Shown: positions 7,480 to 15,341 of the stretch, piece after piece
How the letters are laid out: every line of letters starts with the position of its first letter
Position numbering within the stretch: the first letter of the stretch is position 1
NCBI RefSeq assembly: GCF_028292925.1
Contig: NZ_JAQGLK010000067.1
Location: forward strand, 1-51,215
DNA: 51,215 bases
DNA from: Sphingomonas bacterium
Lineage (GTDB): Bacteria > Pseudomonadota > Alphaproteobacteria > Sphingomonadales > Sphingomonadaceae
Direction: 5' to 3'
Notes under the pieces: generated by a model
Databases searched by the model: none
Seen by the model: the letters and a program-made list of their open reading frames with translations, nothing else
What the model was told of the DNA's origin: nothing
Position numbers and translations under genes: made by a program

Positions 7480-8433
7480 ATGCACTTCACCGCTGCACCG
7501 CCGCTATTCCTGTCCGATGCTACCGTCAGCGACGGTCCGGGCGGATGTTCCCCACCGAAGATCGCAACGCGCGCCCTCCGCTTTCTGATTGCGGAGAGCG
7601 AGCCGCCCGAGGCGCGGGCCAGACGGCGCAACAGCGTCGGGCAGAGTTCGGGCGAGACATTCCAGACGACGCTGCAAGAACTTGAGCCCGGCGCCAGCTA
7701 TCACCGGATTACGCCCGCGGATGCCGACGCCAACGTGCCGTCGGTGGCTGAGATTGCGGGCTATGACGGCGTGTTCCTGACCGGATCCCCGATCCACCTC
7801 TACGACGAGACGCCCGAAGTGGCGCGCGAACTGGCGTTCATGCGGGCCGTGTTCGCCTCCGCCACACCTGCATTCGGATCGTGCGCCGGCTTGCAGGTCG
7901 CGACGGTGGCCGCGGGCGGAAAGGTGCGGGCGATGGCGCCGCAGCGCGAGGCAGGATTCGCCCGGCGGATCAGCCCGACGGAGGCGGGCCGCCATCACCC
8001 CCTGCTGCGCGGCCGGCCCGATGCCTACGATGCACCCGCAGTCCACACCGACGAGGTCGAGTTGCTGCCCGACGGCGCGTTGCGGCTGGCAGGGAACGGC
8101 ACGACGGCGGTGCAGGCCGCCGAGATCCGGCACGACGGCGGGATCTTCTGGGGCGTGCAATATCACCCTGAACTCTCGCTGGAGGAGATCGCCGCGGCGC
8201 TTCGCCGTCAGGCCGGCGATCTGATCGAGAACGGCCTTGCCACATCGCGGAACGAGATCGAGGATCATGCCAGCCTGGTAGAGGCGCTCGGCGCCGCACC
8301 CGATCGCCGCGATCTTGCCTGGCGGCTGGGCCTGGACGAGCAGGTGACCGATCCCGATCACCGCCGAATGGAATTGCGCAACTTCATCGACCTTCTCGTC
8401 CGGCCGACGGTCAGCCGTCGCGGCCGTGGCTAG
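7480..8433 (+). CDS. class I glutamine amidotransferase-like protein
   Basis: A GuaA-like (GATase1) protein that would release ammonia from glutamine or hydrolyse a related amide. The domain starts at RFLIAES, about residue 34, and carries the nucleophile elbow GSCAGLQ and the catalytic His in QYHPEL followed by acidic SLEE. It has no fused synthetase, so the substrate is unknown. The start is doubtful: family members usually begin just before RFLIAE, but the frame has no ATG or GTG there. The ATG at 7480 adds about 33 residues of low-complexity sequence and lacks a clear ribosome binding site; a CTG start is possible. It converges with the RNase H-like gene and overlaps it by four bases. Confidence 0.75.
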   Translation: MHFTAAPPLFLSDATVSDGPGGCSPPKIATRALRFLIAESEPPEARARRRNSVGQSSGETFQTTLQELEPGASYHRITPADADANVPSVAEIAGYDGVFLTGSPIHLYDETPEVARELAFMRAVFASATPAFGSCAGLQVATVAAGGKVRAMAPQREAGFARRISPTEAGRHHPLLRGRPDAYDAPAVHTDEVELLPDGALRLAGNGTTAVQAAEIRHDGGIFWGVQYHPELSLEEIAAALRRQAGDLIENGLATSRNEIEDHASLVEALGAAPDRRDLAWRLGLDEQVTDPDHRRMELRNFIDLLVRPTVSRRGRG

Positions 8434-8822
8434 GCGCGCTCCGCATACAGCCGATCGAGCGCGATGCCGGCGAGGTTTTGGGATCTGGAGATGCGGCGGA
8501 TGCGGGCCGGAGGGCGGGTTGCCGCCACGTCGACGAACATCTGCCGATGCGCCAGCAGCTCGGGCGATCGGCACGGCCATAGACCATTGGCCTGGTTCAC
8601 GATCAGGGCCGAATCGCCCAGCAGGTCGAACGCGCCGACCTCCGCATCCTGCGCGATCCGCAGCGCGTGGATCAGCGCCAGCCACTCGGCATCGTTGTTC
8701 GTGCCGCAGCCGATCGCCGGAAAGTGGTGGGTGACGCCGCGGATGACCACCGCGACCGCGATCGCGCCGGGGTTGGGGCGGCAGCCACCGTCGAAATAGA
8801 CCTTGGTATGCCGCTCCCGCAT
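8430..8822 (-). CDS. RNase HI-like (RVT_3 type) protein
   Basis: A 130-residue RNase H-fold protein, the size of the stand-alone reverse-transcriptase-like RNase HI group. The catalytic carboxylates are visible: Asp11 in YFDGGCRPNPG, Glu46 in NNDAEWLAL and Asp70 in LLGDSALIVNQ. The C-terminal acidic site is less clear (NLAGIALDR). It would cleave RNA in RNA-DNA hybrids, removing primers or R-loops. The stop codon shares CTAG with the stop of the convergent amidotransferase gene. The 152 bases upstream, before the Nudix gene, show no further gene. Confidence 0.82.
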   Translation of the reverse strand: MRERHTKVYFDGGCRPNPGAIAVAVVIRGVTHHFPAIGCGTNNDAEWLALIHALRIAQDAEVGAFDLLGDSALIVNQANGLWPCRSPELLAHRQMFVDVAATRPPARIRRISRSQNLAGIALDRLYAERA

Positions 8823-8974
8823 CCGCCCTCTTCGCTCCGTTCAGACGCCCACCCCGTGCGATTCGCCGGGTCGGGCCAGCCGGAGCAGGCGTAGCAGCGT
8901 TTGCGCAGCCATTGCGATGCGACCAAGAAGCAGAGTGCGACCAGGAGACCAAAGCATGTCACGGGACCGAGCAG

Positions 8975-9439
8975 ATGTCGCAGCGTAGTGCCGGCATATT
9001 GTTCTTCCGCCGCGATCCGGAAGGATTGTCGGTGCTGCTGGTCCATCCCGGCGGCCCCTATTGGCGCCGGCGCGATGTCGGCGCGTGGCAGATACCCAAG
9101 GGCGGGATCGAGGAGGACGAGGAGGACGCCGCCGCTGCCCGGCGCGAGGCGGAGGAGGAGCTCGGCATCGCCGCTTCGGGCCGGATGCTGGATCTCGGCG
9201 AAGTGCGGCAGGCCGGCGGCAAGCGCGTCCGCGCCTTTGCCGTCGAGCAGGACATCGACGTCACAAGCGTCCGCAGCAACAGCTTTGCGCTGGAATGGCC
9301 ACCGCGCAGCGGCCGAATGCAGGATTTTCCGGAGGTGGACGAGGCACGGTGGCTGCCGCTGAAGCAGGCCCGGGCAGTCATGCTGCCAAGCCAGCTGCCA
9401 CTGCTCGATACGCTGGAGCGGATCGTGGCCGACGGCTGA
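8975..9439 (+). CDS. Nudix hydrolase (COG4119-like)
   Basis: A 154-residue Nudix enzyme that would hydrolyse a nucleoside diphosphate linked to another group. The box GX5EX7REUXEEXGU is complete (it begins at the first Gly of KGGIEEDEE and ends REAEEELGI), so the metal site is intact. The N-terminus GILFFRR and the WQIPKGG approach match the COG4119 group, annotated as predicted NTP pyrophosphohydrolases. The substrate cannot be told. ATG 8975 gives the expected family N-terminus, though the ribosome binding site is weak. The next feature downstream is tRNA-Ala on the other strand. Confidence 0.88.
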   Translation: MSQRSAGILFFRRDPEGLSVLLVHPGGPYWRRRDVGAWQIPKGGIEEDEEDAAAARREAEEELGIAASGRMLDLGEVRQAGGKRVRAFAVEQDIDVTSVRSNSFALEWPPRSGRMQDFPEVDEARWLPLKQARAVMLPSQLPLLDTLERIVADG

Positions 9440-9505
9440 TTTCAGCGAACCGGCGCCGCCGTCCGAGAGTGGCGGCCGCCGGCGCTTACCCGCCTGTCAG
9501 GAAAG

Positions 9506-9581
9506 TGGTGGAGACGAGGGGGATCGAACCCCTGACCTACGCAATGCCATCGCGTCGCTCTCCCAGCTGAGCTACGTCCCC
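9506..9581 (-). tRNA. tRNA-Ala (anticodon GGC)
   Basis: On the minus strand a full cloverleaf reads from GGGGACG to an encoded CCA. The acceptor stem GGGGACG pairs with CGTCTCC with one mismatch or wobble. The D arm is GCTC...GAGC, the anticodon arm ACGCG/TGCGT encloses loop ATGGCAT (anticodon GGC, reading GCC), and the T arm holds GGTTCGATCC. The CCA end is encoded at 9508-9506. It stands alone between the Nudix and FYDLN genes. Confidence 0.95.
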
Positions 9582-9681
9582 ATCCCTTTGCGCCGGCTGG
9601 GTACCGGCGGGGTGCGCCGCCCTTTAGACGGGGCGGCGCGCATTTGGCAAGTGGATCAATGCCAAAGATTTGAACGATCCC

Positions 9682-9996
9682 TCAGTGCTCGTCCTCGTCC
9701 TCCGCGGTGTTGACGCCGATATCGTCGTCCCCACCAAGATCGACGTCGTCGTCCGGGCTCGGCTCGGCATCGTCGATGTCGATGTCCTCCTCGCTCAGAT
9801 CACCATCAACCTTCTCCTTTTCGACCTCCTTCTTGGGGGCGTCGAACGGCATCGGCTGCTTGGATTTGAGGACGGTATCCGGCTCGAACGCGGCGCCGCA
9901 TTCGATGCAGGTGACCGGATCGGTCTTTTCAAGATCGTAGAAGCGGGTGCCGCATTTCGGGCAGGTCCGCTTGGTGCCCCATTCAGGTTTCACCAC
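9682..9996 (-). CDS. FYDLN acid family protein (TIGR02300)
   Basis: A 104-residue protein with a zinc-ribbon-like start: CPKC at 12-15 and CIEC at 30-33, with the FYDLEK motif between them, and then a long acidic tail rich in Asp and Glu ([19 protein letters not shown]). This is the alphaproteobacterial TIGR02300 family, conserved but without a known function. It is likely cytosolic and may bind a basic partner through its tail. It is divergent from aroA, with 105 bases between the starts. Confidence 0.9.
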   Translation of the reverse strand: MVKPEWGTKRTCPKCGTRFYDLEKTDPVTCIECGAAFEPDTVLKSKQPMPFDAPKKEVEKEKVDGDLSEEDIDIDDAEPSPDDDVDLGGDDDIGVNTAEDEDEH

Positions 9997-10101
9997 GGTT
10001 CAGGCTCCAGTCTGTCAGGATGCGCGGTCCGATCGGATGCCGGGCCGCGAAGCGCCGCGCGCCTTGCCATAGCTCCGGGCCGCTGTCAAAAGCCGCCGCC
10101 C

Positions 10102-11472
10102 ATGGCCCACCCCCTCCCCCGCCCCCAAAGCTTCGCCCGCAGCGTACCGCTTCGCGGCACCATCCGCGTCCCCGGCGACAAGTCGATCTCGCACCGTGCG
10201 CTGATGCTTGCCGCCCTGGCGATCGGCGAGAGCGTGATCGACGGTCTGCTGGAGGGCGAGGATGTCCTCGCCACAGCCGCGGCGATGCGGGCGATGGGCG
10301 CGGACGTGGTGCGGGACGCGCTGCCGGATGGGAGCGTGCGTTGGCGCGTCCACGGTGTCGGCGTCGGCGGGCTGCTCCAGCCGCAGGCGGCGCTTGAAAT
10401 GGGCAATTCCGGCACCTCGACCCGGCTCCTGATGGGTCTGGTCGCCAGCCATCCGATCAGCTGCACCTTCACCGGCGATGCCTCGCTTTCCCGCCGTCCG
10501 ATGGGCCGCGTGATCGATCCCCTGTCCCGCATGGGCGCCGAGTTCACCGCATCGCCGGGCGGCCGGCTGCCGCTGATGGTCCGCGGGATCTGCCCGGCAG
10601 TGCCGATCGAATATCGCCTGCCGGTTGCCTCGGCGCAGGTGAAGTCGGCGGTGCTGCTGGCCGGGCTCAACACGCCCGGAATCACCCGGGTGATCGAGCC
10701 GGTGGCGACGCGCGACCATAGCGAGCGGATGCTGAAGGGATTCGGCGCCGGCCTGACCGTCGAGCAGGTGGAGGGCGCGCGGATCATCTCGATCCGCGGC
10801 GAGGCGGAGTTGCGCGCGCAGGCGATCACGGTGCCCGGCGATCCCTCGTCGGCGGCGTTCCCGGTCGTCGCCGCGCTGCTGGTGCCCGGATCGGAAGTAA
10901 CGATCGCCAATGTCGGCCTGAATCCGACGCGGGCCGGGCTGTTCGAGGTGCTGCGCGCGATGGGCGGCGACATCCGCCTGGTGGACGAGCGGACCGTCGG
11001 CGGCGAGCCGGTTGCCGATCTGGTCGTTCGCCACTCGGCGCTGCGTGGGATGGACGTGCCGCCGGAACTGGCGCCGAGCATGATCGATGAATTCCCGATC
11101 CTCTTCGTGGCAGCCGCCATGGCCGAGGGGCGAACGGTGATGCGCGGGCTGGAAGAGCTGCGTGTCAAGGAATCGGACCGGCTGACGACCATGGCCACAG
11201 GGCTGCGCGCCTGCGGCGTCGGCGTGGAGGAGCTGCCGGACGGGCTGATCGTGGCGGGCCGCGGCGGCGATCCGTTACCGGGCGGTGCCACCGTGGCGGC
11301 GATGCTGGATCACCGCATCGCGATGAGCTTTGCGGTTGCCGGTTTGATCGCCCGCGATCCGATCACGATCGACGACATCGCGCCGGTGGCGACCAGCTTT
11401 CCCGGTTTCCAGGGGATGCTCGCCCAGTTGACCGAATGGGCCGGGCCGCCCGAGGCGGCTGCGGCATCATGA
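10102..11472 (+). CDS. aroA: 3-phosphoshikimate 1-carboxyvinyltransferase (EPSP synthase)
   Basis: Catalyses the sixth step of the shikimate pathway, joining phosphoenolpyruvate to shikimate 3-phosphate. At 456 residues it has the expected length. Motifs seen are PGDKSISHR at 24-32, GNSGTSTR at 101-108, RRPMGRV at 131-137, [14 protein letters not shown], and MIDEFPIL with LRVKESDRL. The sequence resembles the class II enzymes such as Agrobacterium CP4, yet residue 104 is Gly, where CP4 has Ala. The ATG at 10102 lies soon after the divergent FYDLN gene. The stop overlaps the cmk start by four bases (ATGA), so the pair is translationally coupled. Confidence 0.96.
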   Translation: MAHPLPRPQSFARSVPLRGTIRVPGDKSISHRALMLAALAIGESVIDGLLEGEDVLATAAAMRAMGADVVRDALPDGSVRWRVHGVGVGGLLQPQAALEMGNSGTSTRLLMGLVASHPISCTFTGDASLSRRPMGRVIDPLSRMGAEFTASPGGRLPLMVRGICPAVPIEYRLPVASAQVKSAVLLAGLNTPGITRVIEPVATRDHSERMLKGFGAGLTVEQVEGARIISIRGEAELRAQAITVPGDPSSAAFPVVAALLVPGSEVTIANVGLNPTRAGLFEVLRAMGGDIRLVDERTVGGEPVADLVVRHSALRGMDVPPELAPSMIDEFPILFVAAAMAEGRTVMRGLEELRVKESDRLTTMATGLRACGVGVEELPDGLIVAGRGGDPLPGGATVAAMLDHRIAMSFAVAGLIARDPITIDDIAPVATSFPGFQGMLAQLTEWAGPPEAAAAS

Positions 11473-12101
11473 TCATCGCGGTGGATGGGCCGGCCGCCTC
11501 GGGCAAGGGAACGATCGCCCGCGCGCTGGCCCGGCATTTCGGCATCCCGCACCTCGATACCGGGCTGCTTTACCGCGCCACCGGGATCGGCGTGCTTCGA
11601 TCGGGCGGCGATCCGGCCGATCCGCAGGCCGCCCTCGCGGCGGCCGGGTTCGACGATGCGTTGCTCGACGATCCGGCGCTCAAAAGCGATCTGGCAGGTG
11701 GAGCCGCCTCGATCGTCTCCGCCCATGCCGGCGTCCGCGCCCAGCTGCTCGATCGGCAGCGGCGTTTCGCCAGGCGCGCCGGCGGCGCGGTGCTCGACGG
11801 GCGCGATATCGGCACGGTGATCGCGCCCGATGCCGATGCGAAGCTGTTCGTCACCGCGCGTGCCGAGATCCGCGCCGCCCGCCGTCATGCCGAGCTGGAG
11901 CGGCTGGGCATGACGACGCCGCTGGAGACCGTGCTTGCCGACATCCGCGACCGCGATGCGCGCGATGCCGGCCGGGCAGCAGCGCCGCTCGTCCAGGCCG
12001 CGGACGCCGCCATGCTCGACACCAGCGATCTCGATGTGGCCGGCGCCGTCGCTGCGGCGATCGGCCTGGTCGCCGCGCGGGTCGGCCCCTCGCCCGCCTA
12101 A
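11469..12101 (+). CDS. cmk: cytidylate kinase
   Basis: Phosphorylates CMP and dCMP to the diphosphates for nucleic-acid synthesis. The 210-residue protein has the Walker A loop GPAASGKG at 7-14, the CMP-binding LDTGLLYR just after, DGRDIGT in the middle, and the LID-region pattern DIRDRDARD. The length matches the bacterial family (about 210-230). It starts inside the last codons of aroA and precedes rpsA, the usual alphaproteobacterial order aroA-cmk-rpsA. The 292 bases to rpsA hold a possible promoter and leader. Confidence 0.95.
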   Translation: MIIAVDGPAASGKGTIARALARHFGIPHLDTGLLYRATGIGVLRSGGDPADPQAALAAAGFDDALLDDPALKSDLAGGAASIVSAHAGVRAQLLDRQRRFARRAGGAVLDGRDIGTVIAPDADAKLFVTARAEIRAARRHAELERLGMTTPLETVLADIRDRDARDAGRAAAPLVQAADAAMLDTSDLDVAGAVAAAIGLVAARVGPSPA

Positions 12102-12121
12102 CCTCGGGCATTTACGGCCAC

Positions 12122-12150
12122 TTGCCGGGACTTGCGCATTCCGGTATCAG
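12122..12150 (+). promoter_or_regulatory. possible sigma-70 promoter for rpsA
   Basis: TTGCCG at 12122-12127 and TATCAG at 12145-12150 are separated by 17 bases, a weak to moderate match to TTGACA-N17-TATAAT. If used, transcription would start near 12157 and give a leader of about 237 bases before rpsA. The leader holds the small stem 12299-12313 (ATGCCG/CGGCAT) and the perfect palindrome CCAACCGGTTGG at 12351-12362. No gene is seen in the 292-base gap 12102-12393. Confidence 0.3.
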
Positions 12151-12393
12151 GCAAATGTTCTGCGGGCGGAAAGCTCGTGGAGGTCGGTGCGGAGCAGCGG
12201 AGCGGTGTAGAGCCGTCTCGCGGCCGCGCCCTTTTCGCATTTGCGGCTTTCCTCGCACTGCGGCCTGAAACCTTCACGCAAAGCTGGTCGTCTGCCGGAT
12301 GCCGCAGCGGCATGGGGCCGCTGGGGCGTATCGGCCAAAGACCACCGGATCCAACCGGTTGGCCGGAAACAAAGTTCGAGGAAACGTATCTAC

Positions 12394-14106
12394 ATGGCCA
12401 CTGCGGCACCAACCCCCACGCGTGACGACTTCGCGGCGATGCTCAACGAGAGCCTCGGCCAGGGCGAAGGTTTTGAAGGACGGGTCGTCAAGGGCACCGT
12501 CACCGCCATTGAGAACGACATGGCGGTCATCGACGTGGGGCTGAAGTCCGAAGGCCGCGTCGCGCTGCGCGAATTCGCTGCGCCCGGCCAGAAGGCCGAA
12601 CTGAAGGTCGGCGACGAAGTCGAAGTATATGTCGATCGTGTCGAGAACGTCCACGGCGAAGCGATGCTCAGCCGCGACCGCGCACGCCGCGAAGCCGCCT
12701 GGGACAAGCTGGAGGCCGAATTCTCCACCACCAGCCGCGTCGAGGGCGTCATCTTCGGCCGCGTGAAGGGCGGCTTCACCGTCGACCTGAACGGCGCCGT
12801 CGCCTTCCTGCCCGGCAGCCAGGTGGACATTCGCCCGGTGCGTGACGTCACGCCGCTGATGGATATCCCGCAGCCGTTCCAGATCCTCAAGATGGATCGC
12901 CGCCGCGGCAACATCGTCGTGTCGCGCCGCGCCGTTCTGGAAGAGACCCGCGCCGAGCAGCGCACCGGCCTGATCCAGTCGCTCCACGAGGGCCAGATCA
13001 TCGAGGGCATCGTCAAGAACATCACCGATTACGGCGCCTTCGTCGATCTCGGCGGGATCGACGGTCTGCTCCACGTGACGGATCTCAGCTACAAGCGCGT
13101 CGGCCACCCGAGCGAGATGATCAACATCGGCGACACGGTTCGCGTGCAGATCATCCGCATCAACCGCGAAACCCAGCGCATCTCCCTCGGCATGAAGCAG
13201 CTCGAGAGCGATCCGTGGGGCGGCGCCGCGGCGAAGTACCCGATCGGCGGCAAGTTCACCGGCCGTGTCACCAACATCACCGAATATGGCGCCTTCGTGG
13301 AGCTGGAGCCCGGCATCGAGGGCCTGGTTCACGTCTCCGAGATGAGCTGGACCAAGAAGAACGTCCACCCCGGCAAGATCGTCTCGACCTCGCAGGAAGT
13401 CGATGTGGTCATCCTCGAGGTCGACGAGGACAAGCGTCGCATCTCGCTCGGGCTCAAGCAGGCGATCAACAATCCGTGGGATTCGTTCGCCGAGCAGCAC
13501 CCGATCGGTTCGACCGTCGAGGGCGAAGTCAAGAACGCGACCGAGTTCGGCCTGTTCATCGGCCTGGATGGCGACGTCGACGGCATGGTCCACATGTCGG
13601 ATATCGCCTGGGGCGTGACCGGCGAGGAAGCACTCGCGCTGCACCACAAGGGTGAGACGGTTCAGGCCGTCGTGCTCGACATCGATGCCGAAAAGGAGCG
13701 TATCTCGCTCGGCATGAAGCAGCTTGAGCGTGGTGGCGTTTCGACGGCCAGCCCGGATGCGGCAGGCCGCCTCAACAAGAACGCGATCGTGACGGTTACC
13801 GTGATGGCGACCGGCGACGGCGGCCTCGACGTCCAGGCGGGCGACGATGGCGCGGTCGGCTTCATCAAGCGTTCGGATCTCGGCCGCGACCGCGACGAGC
13901 AGCGCCCGGAGCGCTTCCAGGTCGGCCAGAAGTTCGATGCGATGGTGATCGGCTTCGATCGTTCGAAGAAGCCCAACTTCTCGATCAAGGCGATGCAGAT
14001 CGCCGAAGAGAAGCATGCGGTGGCGCAGTACGGTTCGTCGGACTCCGGCGCATCGCTCGGCGACATCCTCGGCGAGGCCCTCAAGGCCCGCAACGAGAAC
14101 CGCTAA
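12394..14106 (+). CDS. rpsA: 30S ribosomal protein S1
   Basis: Large mRNA-binding protein of the small subunit, needed to start translation on structured or weakly bound messages. The 570-residue protein shows six S1 (OB-fold) repeats at about 27-93, 111-177, 198-266, 283-353, 370-440 and 455-525. Repeats three to five are the most canonical (for example DYGAFVDLGG, EYGAFVELEPG, EFGLFIGLDG); the first two and the last diverge, as in other S1 proteins. GAGGAAACG precedes the ATG by about ten bases. The length fits (E. coli 557). It follows cmk and is closed by a strong terminator. Confidence 0.97.
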   Translation: MATAAPTPTRDDFAAMLNESLGQGEGFEGRVVKGTVTAIENDMAVIDVGLKSEGRVALREFAAPGQKAELKVGDEVEVYVDRVENVHGEAMLSRDRARREAAWDKLEAEFSTTSRVEGVIFGRVKGGFTVDLNGAVAFLPGSQVDIRPVRDVTPLMDIPQPFQILKMDRRRGNIVVSRRAVLEETRAEQRTGLIQSLHEGQIIEGIVKNITDYGAFVDLGGIDGLLHVTDLSYKRVGHPSEMINIGDTVRVQIIRINRETQRISLGMKQLESDPWGGAAAKYPIGGKFTGRVTNITEYGAFVELEPGIEGLVHVSEMSWTKKNVHPGKIVSTSQEVDVVILEVDEDKRRISLGLKQAINNPWDSFAEQHPIGSTVEGEVKNATEFGLFIGLDGDVDGMVHMSDIAWGVTGEEALALHHKGETVQAVVLDIDAEKERISLGMKQLERGGVSTASPDAAGRLNKNAIVTVTVMATGDGGLDVQAGDDGAVGFIKRSDLGRDRDEQRPERFQVGQKFDAMVIGFDRSKKPNFSIKAMQIAEEKHAVAQYGSSDSGASLGDILGEALKARNENR

Positions 14107-14116
14107 ACTCTACCGG

Positions 14117-14160
14117 GTCCGCTCCCCTGGCGCGCAAGCGTCGGGGGAGCGGACTTCTTC
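14117..14160 (+). terminator. rho-independent terminator after rpsA
   Basis: GTCCGCTCCCC at 14117-14127 pairs perfectly with GGGGAGCGGAC at 14144-14154, an 11-bp GC-rich stem with a 16-base loop, and is followed by TTCTTC. It starts 10 bases after the rpsA stop, so it should end the aroA-cmk-rpsA transcript. Confidence 0.85.
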
Positions 14161-14265
14161 TCGCTGCCGCGATAGCGTCGGCATCGAGAGATGCGCGATC
14201 ATAACCATTGATATGATCGGCGCTCTCCGCCATTCTCGCTTTGGGCGACGGTGCGGAGCGGACAG

Positions 14266-14634
14266 ATGAACAAGCGCGACTTTCTGAAGGCCAGCGGGGC
14301 AGGCATCATGGCCGCCGCAACTGCTCGCCCCGCGCTCGCCTCGGCCTCCACCGGGCGTATAGCCATCCTGCAACAGCATCTTCCGGGCGCAGACGCCTTT
14401 GCCGAGCGGGAGCGTGCCGCTGGCGCGCGCATCCTGGTGCCGTCAGGGGATCCGATTCGCTGGTTCCGCACCACGCTCCAGCCCATCCTGGGCAGCGCGG
14501 TGATCGTCGGCTTCACCGATGCAGCACATGCGCTGATCCTAGAGGGCAGCCTGCGCGAGGCAGGCTATGCCCGCGCCGTCAGCCCCGCACATTCGGACCG
14601 CGGCACGCTGTGGAGCGTTTCCCGCCGCGCCTGA
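14266..14634 (+). CDS. putative exported protein with Tat-like leader, 122 aa
   Basis: A 122-residue protein with an N-terminus that resembles a twin-arginine signal: NKRDFLKASGA followed by an alanine-rich stretch ending RPALASA, so cleavage near residue 27 is likely. The second basic pair is KR rather than RR, which makes Tat export uncertain. The mature part (ILQQHLPGADAF, ILVPSGDPIRWFRTTLQPIL) suggests a mixed alpha/beta domain but gives no family I know. GGAG lies 12 bases before the ATG. It converges on the DUF1465 gene. Confidence 0.65.
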   Translation: MNKRDFLKASGAGIMAAATARPALASASTGRIAILQQHLPGADAFAERERAAGARILVPSGDPIRWFRTTLQPILGSAVIVGFTDAAHALILEGSLREAGYARAVSPAHSDRGTLWSVSRRA

Positions 14635-14657
14635 CCTTTACCGAGACGCAGCTCCGC

Positions 14658-15119
14658 CTAGAAAGCGCGTTCCAGCCGGCTGAGCAGGCTGCGCGCCGGG
14701 CTCGGCGTGGCCTCCTCGCGGTCGATCTCCCCGTCCAGCCGCTCGACGCGGTGGTAGAGTTCGCGGCTCTGCACGATCAGGGTGCGGGCGCCGGCGGGTA
14801 GCATGGCGTAAGCCGCCGGCTCGCTGTCATCAGCCCGGCCGAGGCGCGGCGCCTGATCGCGCGCCGCACCCGGCAGCACCTCACCCGCCTCGATCGCCCG
14901 CCGCGCAAGCAGCCACGCCACGATGTGCATCAACCGCGTGCTCAGCCTCAGTGCCTCGCACGAAAAGGTGATGCGCGGCAGCGGCGGTAGCGCGTCGCGC
15001 TCGGTCGCGTCGGCCATATCGAAATAAGCGTGCGCCTCGTCCGCCAGCAGCATCGCTTCGGTATAGAGTGCATCGACGAGCCGCGGGGCGAGCCGGCTCC
15101 GGTTCGTGGTGAATGGCAT
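14658..15119 (-). CDS. DUF1465 family protein (RcdA-like)
   Basis: A 153-residue helical protein with the DUF1465 pattern (LVDALYTEAMLLADEAHAYFD, then FSCEALRLSTRLMHIVAWLL and a long C-terminal helix LIVQSRELYHRVERLDGEI). I associate this family with RcdA, the Caulobacter adaptor that helps ClpXP degrade the cell-cycle regulator CtrA; I am fairly but not fully sure of that link. The protein is cytosolic. The chosen ATG 15119 gives the normal family start; a longer frame adds 24 residues. It is divergent from hsp20, and YdcH-type genes lie just beyond. Confidence 0.8.
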   Translation of the reverse strand: MPFTTNRSRLAPRLVDALYTEAMLLADEAHAYFDMADATERDALPPLPRITFSCEALRLSTRLMHIVAWLLARRAIEAGEVLPGAARDQAPRLGRADDSEPAAYAMLPAGARTLIVQSRELYHRVERLDGEIDREEATPSPARSLLSRLERAF

Positions 15120-15211
15120 GTCAAGGACGATGACACAGCCGCTTGTGCCGGTGAACCGGCAAAGAAGGTGAACGCTGCCGGCGCCATGCACTTTTCGGCG
15201 CGCAACCGCCT

Positions 15212-15240
15212 CTTGAACGTTTTTTGGCCGATTCCTATCT
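15212..15240 (+). promoter_or_regulatory. RpoH (sigma-32) heat-shock promoter of hsp20
   Basis: CTTGAA at 15212-15217 and CCTATCT at 15234-15240 fit the alphaproteobacterial RpoH consensus CTTG-N17/18-CYTATNT; the gap from CTTG to CCTATCT is exactly 18. Transcription would start near 15247, leaving a leader of about 95 bases before the Hsp20 gene, which is the size of a ROSE-type leader. Confidence 0.8.
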
Positions 15241-15246
15241 GGCGGG

Positions 15247-15341
15247 CGGCAGATGCCGTCGCCGTGAAGGGGCGGGATCGGCCGGTCCGGCGGGTTGCCG
15301 CGGGCCTCAACCCCTCAATCGCATCCGAAAGGATTGAGAAT
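15247..15341 (+). promoter_or_regulatory. putative RNA thermometer in the hsp20 leader
   Basis: The last hairpin of the leader hides the ribosome binding site. CTCAATC at 15314-15320 can pair with GATTGAG at 15332-15338, or ATCC at 15323-15326 with GGAT at 15331-15334 around a GAAA loop, stacked on CTCA/TGAG. In either fold the GGA of the Shine-Dalgarno AAAGGA (15328-15333) is paired, eight bases before the ATG. GC-rich stems lie upstream. Small heat-shock genes of alphaproteobacteria often carry ROSE thermometers; the usual UUGCU motif is not evident here, so this may be a variant. Confidence 0.6.

Noticed and set aside
12274-14016. A 580-residue minus-strand frame opposite rpsA
   Set aside because: It mirrors the codon pattern of rpsA; the plus strand has six clear S1 domains and a ribosome binding site. 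High GC leaves antisense frames open.
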